A stretch of 64,000 nucleotides of DNA, taken from DUPU01 sp050952465 (GTDB lineage Bacteria > Bacillota > Dehalobacteriia > Dehalobacteriales > Dehalobacteriaceae). Under the pieces are notes generated by a model. The model was not told the origin of the DNA. It searched no databases and saw only the letters and a list, made by a program, of their open reading frames with translations. Of this stretch, positions 26,627 through 35,583 are shown piece after piece (the first letter of the stretch is position 1; each line of letters begins with the position of its first letter). A program made the translations under genes and the position numbers. Location: contig JBMNKZ010000007.1 of the NCBI GenBank assembly GCA_050952465.1, forward strand, positions 372,001-436,000. The letters are read 5' to 3'.

Positions 26627-27494
26627 AAAGGGACTGGGTAAAGGATTAGAAGCATTGATACCTGCTAATCCCTTTGGACAAAAGAAAACCGGAGACGCAG
26701 TCACGCTTTTATCTTTAGATGAGATCGTTCCCAACGCTCATCAACCACGGAAAAGCTTCAATGAGGATAAGCTTAGAGAATTGGCCCAATCTATAGGGGA
26801 ACATGGGGTAGTACAGCCAATTGTAGTACGTCCCACCACTGAAAATAAATTTGAAGTTGTAGCGGGGGAGAGACGTTGGAGAGCAGCTCATCTGGCCGGA
26901 TTGACTGAGATTCCCTGCATTATAAAAGAATTTGACGGCAAGTTAAGTACAGAGGTTGCTTTAATCGAAAATATTCAAAGAGAAGACTTAAACGCGATGG
27001 AAGAAGCTGAGGCCTATCGTAAACTAATGGAGGAGTTTGATTATACTCAGGAAACCCTAAGCGGTCGACTGGGGAAAAGCCGCTCATATGTGGCGAATAC
27101 TCTGCGGCTGATGAACTTACCTTTGCCTATCCAGAGTTTTATTAGGGAAGGAATTTTAACTGCTGGACATGCCCGGGCGATACTTTCCATTAACTCACCG
27201 GAGAGTAGAATGATATTCGCAGAAAAAATTATCAAGGAAAAATTATCTGTAAGACAGGCTGAGGAATGGGCTAAACAATTTAATAACCAGGAAAAAACAA
27301 AGACACCCGATCCGCCAAAAAAGAATCCTCTTACTCCAGAGATAAAAGATCTGGAAACTAGGTTAAGAGGGTTATTAGCAACAAAGGTAAAAATTAAAAG
27401 CGGAAAAAATGGGGGAAAAATTGAGATAGACTATTATGGCGATGATGATTTGGAAAGAATTATTAACACCCTTTTACCAGAAAGTATTTTGTAG
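26619..27494 (+). CDS. parB: Chromosome partitioning protein ParB (Spo0J)
   Basis: ParB binds parS and spreads as a CTP-dependent clamp. The 291-residue protein has an N-terminal ParA-stimulating tail (KKGLGKGLEALIP), the ParB domain with GERRWRAAHLAGL and ENIQREDLNAMEEAEAY, a helix-turn-helix (LSGRLGKSRSYVANTLRL) and a C-terminal dimer domain. Two perfect parS sites lie immediately downstream. Confidence 0.97.
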   Translation: MAKKGLGKGLEALIPANPFGQKKTGDAVTLLSLDEIVPNAHQPRKSFNEDKLRELAQSIGEHGVVQPIVVRPTTENKFEVVAGERRWRAAHLAGLTEIPCIIKEFDGKLSTEVALIENIQREDLNAMEEAEAYRKLMEEFDYTQETLSGRLGKSRSYVANTLRLMNLPLPIQSFIREGILTAGHARAILSINSPESRMIFAEKIIKEKLSVRQAEEWAKQFNNQEKTKTPDPPKKNPLTPEIKDLETRLRGLLATKVKIKSGKNGGKIEIDYYGDDDLERIINTLLPESIL

Positions 27495-27504
27495 GAAAGG
27501 GGAA

Positions 27505-27520
27505 TGTTTCACGTGAAACA
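27505..27520. promoter_or_regulatory. parS site 1
   Basis: TGTTTCACGTGAAACA matches the universal parS palindrome exactly. It sits 10 bases after the parB stop inside a longer palindrome (GGAATG on the left, CATTCC on the right), which could also act as a terminator hairpin. Confidence 0.97.
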
Positions 27521-27552
27521 TTCCTCTAGTTTATTTTATAATAGTTTAAAAA

Positions 27553-27568
27553 TGTTTCACGTGAAACA
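27553..27568. promoter_or_regulatory. parS site 2
   Basis: A second exact TGTTTCACGTGAAACA copy lies 48 bases from the first, in the gap before the DUF554 gene. Confidence 0.97.
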
Positions 27569-27608
27569 ATCGGACAGAATGTAATTTATCAGAAGTGGAG
27601 TAGTGAAT

Positions 27609-28310
27609 ATGTGGGGAACAATCGTAAATGTATTGGCTATTATAGCTGGAAGTATTATAGGTGTTGCAGGGGGAAACTTTCTTAGTGAGGGGACAAAAGA
27701 TACTGTTTCCAAAGGAGTGGCCTTAGGTGTAATTCTGATTGGAATACAAATGGCTATGGAAACAGAGCACTTAATTATTGTTTTGTTTAGTATTTTATTA
27801 GGAGCAGTAACGGGAGAAATAATTGGTATAGAAAAATTTTTAGATAAGATAGCTCTATTGCTGGAAAGTAAAACTCAGAGTAATAAAGGAGGCAATAGAT
27901 TAGCAAAGGGCTTTGTGACGGGAACCTTAATCTATTGCATTGGTGCTATGGCAATCATGGGATCCCTGCAAAGCGGTTTGACCGGGGAACATAGTATTTT
28001 ATATGCTAAGTCAATATTGGACGGGGTAATCTCTATTATTTTAGCTTCTACCCTAGGTATTGGGGTGGCTTTGTCCGCACTGCCGCTCTTTCTCTATCAG
28101 GGATCAATTACTTTATTAGCGCATATTATCGAGCCGTTAATAATTGAGGAAGCGGTCACTGAGATGAAGGCTGTAGGTGGCCTGCTAATTTTGGCAATAG
28201 GCCTTAACTTGTTGGATTTTACGAAGATCCGGGTGGGTAATATGCTTCCCGCAGTGGTTTACGCGGTGTTATTGACTACTTTGGTTGTGAAGTTGGGCTG
28301 GGGAATTTAG
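27609..28310 (+). CDS. DUF554 family membrane protein
   Basis: The hydrophobic protein has about 233 residues and six to seven membrane segments. It begins MWGTIVNVLAIIAGSIIGVAGG and contains the family's repeated glycine-rich segments (GVILIGIQMAM, GLLILAIGLNLLDFTKIRVGNMLPA). Bacillus YdfK and E. coli YqgA belong here; the role is unknown, possibly transport. The ATG at 27609 lies 8 bases after GGAG, so the GTG at 27603 is less likely. Confidence 0.85.
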   Translation: MWGTIVNVLAIIAGSIIGVAGGNFLSEGTKDTVSKGVALGVILIGIQMAMETEHLIIVLFSILLGAVTGEIIGIEKFLDKIALLLESKTQSNKGGNRLAKGFVTGTLIYCIGAMAIMGSLQSGLTGEHSILYAKSILDGVISIILASTLGIGVALSALPLFLYQGSITLLAHIIEPLIIEEAVTEMKAVGGLLILAIGLNLLDFTKIRVGNMLPAVVYAVLLTTLVVKLGWGI

Positions 28311-28327
28311 AAATCCCCCAGCCCTTT
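28295..28327 (+). terminator. Intrinsic terminator overlapping the DUF554 stop
   Basis: GGGCTGGGG pairs with CCCCAGCCC and is followed by TTTAT. It separates this gene from the convergent HAD phosphatase. Confidence 0.8.
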
Positions 28328-28328
28328 A

Positions 28329-28979
28329 TCATATATCACCCAGAGAAAAAATAAGTTTCAAAAGATCCTCACTGGTATCCACACAAAAGGTAGGATTATG
28401 TTTTTTTAGTTCGGCTACAGTTGCCATTCCCCAGCTTACTGCGATGGTAGTAACCCCCGCGCGATTTCCCGCCTCAATGTCAAAGGGGCTGTCCCCTACA
28501 TATATAGCTTCCACCGGCGTTTTCCCCAGTTTCTTCAGGGCATGTAAAACAGGTTCAGGGTGGGGCTTGTGTTGATCAGTATCATCTACAGTAGTAATAA
28601 CCGAAAAACAATCACCCAAATTAATGGATGCTATGGTTAAGTCCGCTCCCACCTTACTTTTTGATGTGACAATTCCCAAAGAAAAAGACTTTTCCAATAG
28701 TTTTTTTAGTAGTTCTTTGATCCCGGGAAAGACCTTAATATAATTATGGTGTAAGCCGCGGTAATGTTTTTGATAGTTATCAAAGAACTCGTCTTCTTTT
28801 CCCATCCCTGCCATAATTCTACCGATCTCTCGTAAAGGAAGTCCAATCATTTTCATGACATCATCATTACCCCAGGGTATCTGCATTTCTTCAAATACTT
28901 TAGCATAGGTTTTTTTTATCAATGGTAAAGTATCGGCGATGGTACCATCTAAATCAAATAGAACAGTATTAATGGACAT
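28329..28979 (-). CDS. HAD phosphatase, PpaX/phosphoglycolate phosphatase-like
   Basis: The 216-residue HAD hydrolase has all four motifs: FDLDGTIADT (nucleophile Asp), IVTSKS, the Lys of HKPHPEPV and GDSPFDIEAG. The helical cap with Met-rich sequence MKMIGLPLREIGRIM resembles PpaX (pyrophosphatase) and Gph (phosphoglycolate phosphatase). Substrate cannot be decided from sequence. It lies 44 bases downstream of larC and may be cotranscribed. Confidence 0.85.
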   Translation of the reverse strand: MSINTVLFDLDGTIADTLPLIKKTYAKVFEEMQIPWGNDDVMKMIGLPLREIGRIMAGMGKEDEFFDNYQKHYRGLHHNYIKVFPGIKELLKKLLEKSFSLGIVTSKSKVGADLTIASINLGDCFSVITTVDDTDQHKPHPEPVLHALKKLGKTPVEAIYVGDSPFDIEAGNRAGVTTIAVSWGMATVAELKKHNPTFCVDTSEDLLKLIFSLGDI

Positions 28980-29022
28980 GTTGATCTCCTTTTTGCTAAT
29001 ATGCTAATTTGTACTAAAAAGA

Positions 29023-30219
29023 TTAATTCTTATCACATTCCGGGTGAAAGAGTTTTTTTGCTTCAGTAAAGGCTTCTAAGTAAACTTCCTTTAGGGGAAC
29101 TTGATGCACTTGGGCCAATTTTTTGCAAGCCTCATATTCCGGAGCAATATCTGTGACATTATTATTAATAATTCCTACTTTTATGCCCACATTACCAAAT
29201 TTAGTCCTTACCGTGATTTTTTTTCGTGGGCAAATGAATCTTGATTCGCCGCGGGTTCGTACGCCCAATGAACTTGTTTCTTTAAGCAGAGTCTCTGCGA
29301 TAGTTTGTTCCTGGTTTTTTTTGCAAATAACAGTAATTAGAGTGCCTGGTCGGCCTTTTTTCATATAGATGGGGGTGAGATACATATCTAACGCCCCCAA
29401 AGAAAAAATAGTCTCCCAAAGATAAGAAAAAAATTCTGGGTTCATATCATCAATACTTGCTTCTAAAATGCTGATATCTTCCCTTAATAATTTGGTAGTG
29501 TGTTCCTTCTCCTCACCAAGGGATACGGTCAGTATGTTAGGAATGGAATATTCCTTGGTTCCTGCGCCAAAGCCAATAGAATCAACAGTCATTTCAGGGA
29601 ATTGTCCGAAAGATTGGGCAAGGGTAGCAATGATAGCGGCACCGGTAGGTGTAACTAATTCACCTTCCACATCTACTCCGTATTGAGGGATACCCTTTAA
29701 TATTTCCCTGGTGGCCGGGGCCGGGAGAGGAATTTTTCCATGGGCACAGGTAACAAAGCCATGTCCCACAGGTAAAGGTGAGGAAATAATCTTTTCCACT
29801 TTTAAAAGGGATAAGCAGATAATTGTTCCTACAATATCAATAATTGAGTCAACAGCCCCCACTTCATGAAAATGAATTCTGTCCGGAGTGGTGCCATGAA
29901 TTTTTGCCTCAGCTTGAGCCAGACAAGAAAAAACATCCTGGGACTTTTTCTTTATTTCTGGGGAAAAATTGGCGGAGTCAATTATATTAAGAATATCACT
30001 TAAGTGCCGGTGGGGATGGTCCTCGCTATATCGGACATTAAATTTACCTACGGAAATACTGTTTTTTGTGATGGTCTCGTATGAAATTTCATAGTTATTT
30101 AAAGGAAGTAAGGCTAATTGTTGTTTTAAAACGGAAAAGTCTGCGCCGGCATGAATCAGGGCACTTAAACACATGTCACCGCTGATTCCGGATGTGCATT
30201 GAAAATAAGCCGTTCTCAT
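29023..30219 (-). CDS. larC: Nickel insertion protein LarC (nickel-pincer cofactor biosynthesis)
   Basis: LarC inserts nickel into the pyridinium bis-thiocarboxylate pincer using CTP, completing the cofactor of lactate racemase LarA and relatives. The 398-residue product has the family start (TAYFQCTSGISGDMCLSAL), the His-rich EDHPHRHLSDI region, RIHFHEVGAVDSI and the C-terminal EASIDDMNPEFFSYL region. It is a single continuous frame, whereas in Lactobacillus larC is made from two frames by frameshifting. It overlaps larB by 4 bases. LarE and a LarA homologue are not in the window. Confidence 0.93.
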   Translation of the reverse strand: MRTAYFQCTSGISGDMCLSALIHAGADFSVLKQQLALLPLNNYEISYETITKNSISVGKFNVRYSEDHPHRHLSDILNIIDSANFSPEIKKKSQDVFSCLAQAEAKIHGTTPDRIHFHEVGAVDSIIDIVGTIICLSLLKVEKIISSPLPVGHGFVTCAHGKIPLPAPATREILKGIPQYGVDVEGELVTPTGAAIIATLAQSFGQFPEMTVDSIGFGAGTKEYSIPNILTVSLGEEKEHTTKLLREDISILEASIDDMNPEFFSYLWETIFSLGALDMYLTPIYMKKGRPGTLITVICKKNQEQTIAETLLKETSSLGVRTRGESRFICPRKKITVRTKFGNVGIKVGIINNNVTDIAPEYEACKKLAQVHQVPLKEVYLEAFTEAKKLFHPECDKN

Positions 30220-30974
30220 CTATCCACCTCCCCGCTTCTTATAATGGCAGAAGCCAAAGCGGCAGCTCCAAAACCATTATCAATATTGACTACACCAATT
30301 CCGTTAGCACAGCTGTTAAGCATGGTAAGCAGTGGTGCTAAACCTTGGAAACTGGCACCATAACCCACACTTGTGGGAACCCCAATTACTGGCACCTCAA
30401 CCAGCCCAGCTACTACACTAGCTAATGCTCCCTCCATACCTGCTGCTACAATAATTGCCCTGGCTTTGTTTAGAACTTGATAGTTGTCCAAAAGACGGTG
30501 AATTCCCGCGACACCCACGTCATAGAGCTTTTCCACATAATGGCCTAAGGCATTGGCTGTAATTGCGGCTTCTTCAGCTACAGGCAAATCAGCTGTGCCT
30601 GCACTGATCACCAAAATTCGACCTTTTTTTGGTAGGGGTTCTTTTTGATATTCAATAACTCTCCCTAATTCGTAGTACTTGACCTGGGGAATTACCTGTG
30701 CTACCTCATGATACATCTCAGGAGTAGCTCTGGTTCCTAAAACAATTGGGTTATGGCGGATCAATTTCTCCATAATCATGATAACCTGCTCTACAGTCTT
30801 TCCTTGGCAAAAAATAACTTCAGGATAGCCATTTCTCAATGCCCGATGGTGATCTACTTTGGCAAAACCTAAGTCTTCATAGGGTAGGTGTCTAAGTTTT
30901 TCTAAGGCCTCCTCAACGCTTGTCCCTCCTGACTGCACTTTTAGTAAAATAGAACGTATTTTTTCCAGATCCAT
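30216..30974 (-). CDS. larB: LarB, pyridinium-3,5-biscarboxylic acid mononucleotide synthase
   Basis: LarB carboxylates nicotinic acid adenine dinucleotide, the first step of the nickel-pincer cofactor. The 252-residue product is related to PurE carboxylases: the C-terminal half has ISAGTADLPVAEEAA, AAGMEGALASVVAGL and GVPTSVGYGASFQG. The start is preceded by GAGGAG. It is coupled to larC by an ATGA overlap. Confidence 0.95.
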   Translation of the reverse strand: MDLEKIRSILLKVQSGGTSVEEALEKLRHLPYEDLGFAKVDHHRALRNGYPEVIFCQGKTVEQVIMIMEKLIRHNPIVLGTRATPEMYHEVAQVIPQVKYYELGRVIEYQKEPLPKKGRILVISAGTADLPVAEEAAITANALGHYVEKLYDVGVAGIHRLLDNYQVLNKARAIIVAAGMEGALASVVAGLVEVPVIGVPTSVGYGASFQGLAPLLTMLNSCANGIGVVNIDNGFGAAALASAIIRSGEVDR

Positions 30975-31113
30975 CTCAATTATCTCCTCATATTATCTAT
31001 GTGCCGTATCACATATTTACGCGGAAATTAGTCTAGTCAAAATTTAAATCCATTGTAATATGGAGGAAATTTTTTTGTCAACTGTAGAGACAGGTGGCCG
31101 GAAGAAAAATACA

Positions 31114-31695
31114 CTAGCGTTTGGCTTTTTTTATGCCGATGATAACGCTATGGGCAATTTTTGTAGCCATTTGCATGACGATATTAAGACGAGTGTTTTG
31201 GAGGACCAAAAACTCCATATGGCCGGATACATTGACTATCCCGGTAAAATAAATATCACCCAATGTTGGCAGTTTCTTATGAACTCCCGCGCCGGGGGCA
31301 ATTTCTCCCCTGCCGATATTGATCATACCAACGTTTTCGAGCCTTCCTAAGCAGGCATCAATGGCGATAATTAAAGGAGAATGATGGTTTGTATTAATGA
31401 TCTCTAGCTTTTGAGATAGATTGGCTGCATGCACTGGATCGTTAAGGGTGCCGTATAGGGCAAAATTAATAGGGTGGCGCATGAGGATCCATCCTACCAG
31501 GGGGCCTAAACAATCCCCGGTAGCACGGTCGGTACCAATACAAACAACGGCAATTTCTCTCTGACCTTTGGCATCAATTTCTAATAATAGTTTGCTTAGT
31601 TGGTCAGATAAAAGGGATAAAGCTAAAGGGTTTTCATAATGGCATTTAAATTCTTTCTCCGAATATAATTGTGAAGTAAGGAAGGAAAAGCCCAT
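31114..31695 (-). CDS. yyaC: Spore protease-like protein YyaC
   Basis: The DUF1256/YyaC family is found in spore formers and shares the hydrogenase-maturation-protease/GPR fold. The protein has 193 residues from the ATG at 31695, which follows GGAGG; a start at 31722 is less likely. Typical motifs are CIGTDRATGDCLGPLVG, GTLNDPVHAANL, IAIDACLG and INIGRGEIAPGAGV. In B. subtilis yyaC is also near the soj-spo0J genes. The precise substrate is unknown. Confidence 0.92.
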   Translation of the reverse strand: MGFSFLTSQLYSEKEFKCHYENPLALSLLSDQLSKLLLEIDAKGQREIAVVCIGTDRATGDCLGPLVGWILMRHPINFALYGTLNDPVHAANLSQKLEIINTNHHSPLIIAIDACLGRLENVGMINIGRGEIAPGAGVHKKLPTLGDIYFTGIVNVSGHMEFLVLQNTRLNIVMQMATKIAHSVIIGIKKAKR

Positions 31696-31819
31696 TTTTC
31701 GCCTCCGAGAGCATTGTTTCAAGTAAGTATATGCGATAAGCTATCTCAATATACAAAACTAGATACATGTTTAGGTAAATAGAATCATATTTTTTAGGAA
31801 AGGGGGCGTCGGGGTAAGG

Positions 31820-32902
31820 ATGAGAAAGATTAACTTGCAGGTAGCTGCAGCTTATGTCGGCACGGCGATTGGTGCCGGATTTGCATCGGGTCAAGAAATA
31901 ATGCAGTTTTTTGTGCGCTTCGGCCATAAAGGTATCTGGGGAGTGGTAGTAACTGGTTTTTTCTTTGCACTTTTAGGCGGAATGGCCATTCACATGACGA
32001 AGCAATACGGCTTTCGTACCTATAAGGATTTATTAGATCTCAAATTAGGATCCAAAATTGCCGCAATCATAGATGGCTTAATTATGGTGTTCTTATTTTT
32101 GGGTCTAAGTGTCATGCTCTCTGGAAGCGGTGCTTTATTTAAAGAGCACTTAGGCCTGCCTGCTATGGTCGGGGTTCTGACAACGGAGGCACTGGTAATT
32201 CTAGCGCTAATTGCAAGAGATGAAGGTGTACTGTGGTTTAATAGTATATTAATCCCTGTGTTGGTTGTAATTTTGGTTATTGTAATTACTGATAGTATTT
32301 TCAGTACTCCGGCAGCAAGTCAGGAAGAAATCTTTGACCCTTTTGCAGGATCCCTCGTTTCCAATAATTGGATGATGTCGTCCCTTCTCTATATTTCATA
32401 TAATATGATAAGTGCTGTTGTAGTTTTAGTTGCACTTGCTGCGGATAAAAGAAACTGTAGTTTTCTGGGAGGCGCTATGGGAGGGTTTATTTTGTTTCTT
32501 CTTTCCCTAGGTACAGTAACAGCACTGTTATTGGCGGGACCCAAAGTTTTTTCATATCAAATACCAATGTTATATTTAGCCTATCAGGTAAACTCTTTAG
32601 TATTTTATCTATATGGAATCGTACTTTGGGGAGCGATGATTACCACAGCCGTTGCAGACGCTTATGGTTTGTGCCGGCGTCTCCAATTTGCTTGGAAGGT
32701 GCCCTATTTTTTAGTAATGATTATAGTAATGATTTTAGTCATTCCTTTTTCTTTATATGATTTTGCTCAATTAGTTTCCAAGGTATATCCAATATTTGGA
32801 TACCTAAGTATATTAATCACTTTTGTACTAATCGGAGAGGTATTTTTGACCGGGAAGCAATTCTTTGGATATTTAGTAAAAAGGTTAATACATTTTAAAT
32901 AA
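31820..32902 (+). CDS. YkvI family membrane transporter, paralogue 1
   Basis: The 360-residue protein has about ten membrane segments and belongs to the APC superfamily branch typified by YkvI. It begins MRKINLQVAAAYVGTAIGAGFASGQEIMQFF; the GAGFASGQE motif in the first helix is the usual unwound substrate-binding segment. Substrate is unknown. A second paralogue lies at 56108-57250 with the same motif. Confidence 0.85.
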   Translation: MRKINLQVAAAYVGTAIGAGFASGQEIMQFFVRFGHKGIWGVVVTGFFFALLGGMAIHMTKQYGFRTYKDLLDLKLGSKIAAIIDGLIMVFLFLGLSVMLSGSGALFKEHLGLPAMVGVLTTEALVILALIARDEGVLWFNSILIPVLVVILVIVITDSIFSTPAASQEEIFDPFAGSLVSNNWMMSSLLYISYNMISAVVVLVALAADKRNCSFLGGAMGGFILFLLSLGTVTALLLAGPKVFSYQIPMLYLAYQVNSLVFYLYGIVLWGAMITTAVADAYGLCRRLQFAWKVPYFLVMIIVMILVIPFSLYDFAQLVSKVYPIFGYLSILITFVLIGEVFLTGKQFFGYLVKRLIHFK

Positions 32903-33020
32903 TTGGCAGGAATTTTTATTTAAGGAGTCGAAATATTGTTTTGCAAGCCCTGTAGGAATCGTTAGCCCAAGAGCAATTAGCTATCGGATCAAGGGTCGAG
33001 GGTTAAAGATTAATAAGGAG

Positions 33021-34034
33021 GTGAGACGGCTTTTTTGCCGGAACAAAGTGTTAAGAAAGACAAAAGTATTAATTGCCTTCTTTGTTCTGCTCCTATTTGT
33101 CTTAACTGGATGCATATGGGGCAAGGACATACCGGCTGAGGGGGATAAGTCCGATTCCACTGAAAAAGAAACTGGTTCGGGAGAAAGAGAACCATTATTG
33201 GTTAAGGATCAAGAACTGGTGGTAGTTTACTTTGCCACCCCAGACGGAAAAAATTTGGTACCGGTCACCTTATCTATTAAACCAACAAGTGAAGCGGCAA
33301 AAATTGCGGTGGAAAAGCTTCTGGCCGGGCCGGAAAATGATTTTTCCTTGCCGACTATTCCTGAAGGAACCAAGCTAAAAGATTTATATTTACAAGACAG
33401 CACTGCTTATGTTGATTTGACGGAAGAAATCTTAAACATTCCTGAGGAGTCGTCAGAGCAGACTATTGATGCCCTTGTTTTTACCCTGGCGGAATTTCCT
33501 GCAGTGGAAGATGTGCAAATTTTGATTAATGGTCAGGTGTATCAAAAAATTGGTGCGGTGGATATCAGTAAACCCATAAAAAAACCTGAAGCAATTAATT
33601 ATTATGGTAAGAGTACGCCCAGTGAAAACTTGGCTAAAGTATACTTTGCTGATTCCAATGCTATATATTTAGTGCCTATTACAATTCAGGTGGATAAGAA
33701 AGACCCGTCTTTGTCTGCCTTAGAGAAGTTGGTAGCAGGCCCGCCCAAAGACAGTGGTTTGATTTCTACAGTTTGGCAGGGCACGAAGATTAATAGTCTT
33801 AAGGTAGAGGATGGGTTGGCTACGGTTGATTTCAATGTCGAAGTCTTAGGATACGGCGGGGGAAGTGCTGCCGAAACTATGCTGGTCAATTCTGTTTTAT
33901 TTACTTTAACGCAGTTTCCTGAGATTGAAGGGGTACAGTTTTTAATCGACGGGGAAAAAATTGAATATTTTCCTGAGGGGACGGATGTTTCTTCTCCCTT
34001 GTCTGCACCCCGGAAAATAAATTTTGCGGGATAG
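33021..34034 (+). CDS. gerM: GerM-like lipoprotein with two GerMN domains
   Basis: The product of up to 337 residues is a probable lipoprotein: basic N-terminus, hydrophobic LIAFFVLLLFVLTGC with a lipobox ending LTGC at about residue 31. Two repeated GerMN domains follow (about 65-185 and 205-330), each with LVPVTL or LVPITI, EKLLAGP or EKLVAGP, and AYVDLTEEIL or ATVDFNVEVL. GerM is a sporulation lipoprotein that supports the engulfment SpoIIIA-SpoIIQ channel. The start is unclear: the GTG at 33021 overlaps the GGAGG ribosome site, and no better in-frame start at correct spacing is seen. Confidence 0.85.
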   Translation: MRRLFCRNKVLRKTKVLIAFFVLLLFVLTGCIWGKDIPAEGDKSDSTEKETGSGEREPLLVKDQELVVVYFATPDGKNLVPVTLSIKPTSEAAKIAVEKLLAGPENDFSLPTIPEGTKLKDLYLQDSTAYVDLTEEILNIPEESSEQTIDALVFTLAEFPAVEDVQILINGQVYQKIGAVDISKPIKKPEAINYYGKSTPSENLAKVYFADSNAIYLVPITIQVDKKDPSLSALEKLVAGPPKDSGLISTVWQGTKINSLKVEDGLATVDFNVEVLGYGGGSAAETMLVNSVLFTLTQFPEIEGVQFLIDGEKIEYFPEGTDVSSPLSAPRKINFAG

Positions 34035-34035
34035 G

Positions 34036-34110
34036 GCTGTCGCATTAATTAATTGCGACAGCTCCTCTGTTGCACAAGGCATAATAGGGCTGCATATATG
34101 CAGCCCTATT
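34036..34110 (+). terminator. Two consecutive hairpins after gerM
   Basis: First, GCTGTCGCA pairs with TGCGACAGC (34036-34062). Second, AATAGGGCTGCATA pairs with TATGCAGCCCTATT (34083-34110), a perfect palindromic hairpin. A related GGGCTG..CAGCCC hairpin occurs at 57321-57350. Confidence 0.7.
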
Positions 34111-34182
34111 CTAATATTTGCAACTGAATAAATAATGATATATATTAGAAAGTATTAGAAAAAGTCAAGGGAGGCCCATGAT

Positions 34183-35583
34183 GTGGAAAATAAATACAAA
34201 TGGATACCGGCAGTGGATGATTTATTGCTACATCAAGAAATAAAAGATATCCATGGTGTCCCCCGCAATATAGTTCTTGAGAGTATTAGAACAGTTTTAG
34301 GTCGCTTTCGTGAGTGTTTAGCAAAAGAAAAAGACCGATATCAAAGTTCTGAGGAATTAAAAGAAGCTATGATTAGGGATATTGTTGAGGACATAAAAAA
34401 AAGGTCTCAACCATCTTTGAAGCCGGTGATCAATGCTACCGGGGTAGTACTTCATACCAATTTGGGACGAGCTGTCTTAGGTGAAAAGGCTCGTTTAGCT
34501 GTGGATTTGGTGGCAGCAGGATATGCCAATTTAGAATTAAATTTGGCTTCCGGACAAAGAGGTTCCCGCTATGCCCATGTAGAAAAATTAATTACCCGAC
34601 TCACGGGGGCAGAAGCCTGCCTGGTAGTAAATAATAATGCCGCCGCTGTTTTATTGGCTCTAGATACTATAGCCCGGGGGAAAAAAACTATTGTTTCCCG
34701 GGGTGAGCTGGTGGAAATTGGCGGAGCTTTTCGTGTTCCCGAGGTGATGGAGCGAAGTGGTTCTCAATTGGTTGAGGTAGGGACAACCAACAAAACTTAT
34801 ATTGAAGACTATGAAAAAGCAATCACACCGGATACGGGACTTCTTCTCAAGGTACATACCAGTAACTATAAAATTATAGGTTTTACTCATGAGCCAAGTA
34901 TTAATGAATTAGCAGCATTGGGGCGGAAAAATAATATTCCCGTAATGGAGGATCTCGGCAGCGGTTGTCTTTTTGATCTTAAAGCATGGGGCGTTGGCGA
35001 TGAACCTACTGTCCAGCAGGTGGTGGCTGGGGGAATAGATGTGGTTACTTTTAGCGGCGATAAATTATTAGGGGGCCCCCAGGCCGGCATCATTGTGGGG
35101 AAAGAAAAATACATTTCTCAAATGAAGAAAAACCCCCTTACCAGGGCACTTAGGATTGACAAAATGACGGTTGCAGCCTTGGAAGCAACATTGCGAAGCT
35201 ATTTAGACCCGGAGGAAATAATCCGGGAGATTCCTACTTTGGAAATGCTAACTCGCCCTTTGGAAAGGCTGGAAAAAGAGGCCCGGGAGTTACAGGAAAT
35301 GCTGATGAAAGACTTAAATTCTTACTTAGAAGTAACTACGGAACAGGGCGTATCTCAGGTAGGGGGAGGATCGCTGCCTGGGATTAATTTACCTACTTTT
35401 TTAATAGTGATCAAACTGAAAAAACAAAAAGTGGAGGAGTTTGTTTCCGCTCTAAGAAGGGGTAATCCGCCGGTTCTTACTTATATTAGAGATAATCAGG
35501 TAATGATTGATCCCCGGACGGTTTTTACCTCTCAGTATGAGCAATTAGTAAATGCTATTAAAGGGGTGTGTGGAGGTAACTAA
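34183..35583 (+). CDS. selA: L-seryl-tRNA(Sec) selenium transferase
   Basis: SelA converts Ser-tRNA-Sec to selenocysteinyl-tRNA-Sec using selenophosphate. The 466-residue PLP enzyme starts at a GTG 8 bases after GGGAGG. It shows the N-terminal tRNA-binding helical part, then INATGVVLHTNLGRA, VNNNAAAVLLAL, RGELVEIGGAFRVPEVM and the PLP-lysine motif TFSGDKLLGGPQAGII. selB follows with no gap (stop, then ATG), and tRNA-Sec lies about 9 kb downstream. Confidence 0.97.
   Translation: MENKYKWIPAVDDLLLHQEIKDIHGVPRNIVLESIRTVLGRFRECLAKEKDRYQSSEELKEAMIRDIVEDIKKRSQPSLKPVINATGVVLHTNLGRAVLGEKARLAVDLVAAGYANLELNLASGQRGSRYAHVEKLITRLTGAEACLVVNNNAAAVLLALDTIARGKKTIVSRGELVEIGGAFRVPEVMERSGSQLVEVGTTNKTYIEDYEKAITPDTGLLLKVHTSNYKIIGFTHEPSINELAALGRKNNIPVMEDLGSGCLFDLKAWGVGDEPTVQQVVAGGIDVVTFSGDKLLGGPQAGIIVGKEKYISQMKKNPLTRALRIDKMTVAALEATLRSYLDPEEIIREIPTLEMLTRPLERLEKEARELQEMLMKDLNSYLEVTTEQGVSQVGGGSLPGINLPTFLIVIKLKKQKVEEFVSALRRGNPPVLTYIRDNQVMIDPRTVFTSQYEQLVNAIKGVCGGN

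Noticed and set aside
31646..31927. 93-residue minus-strand frame
   Set aside because: It is antisense to the YkvI gene start and overlaps yyaC, with no ribosome site.
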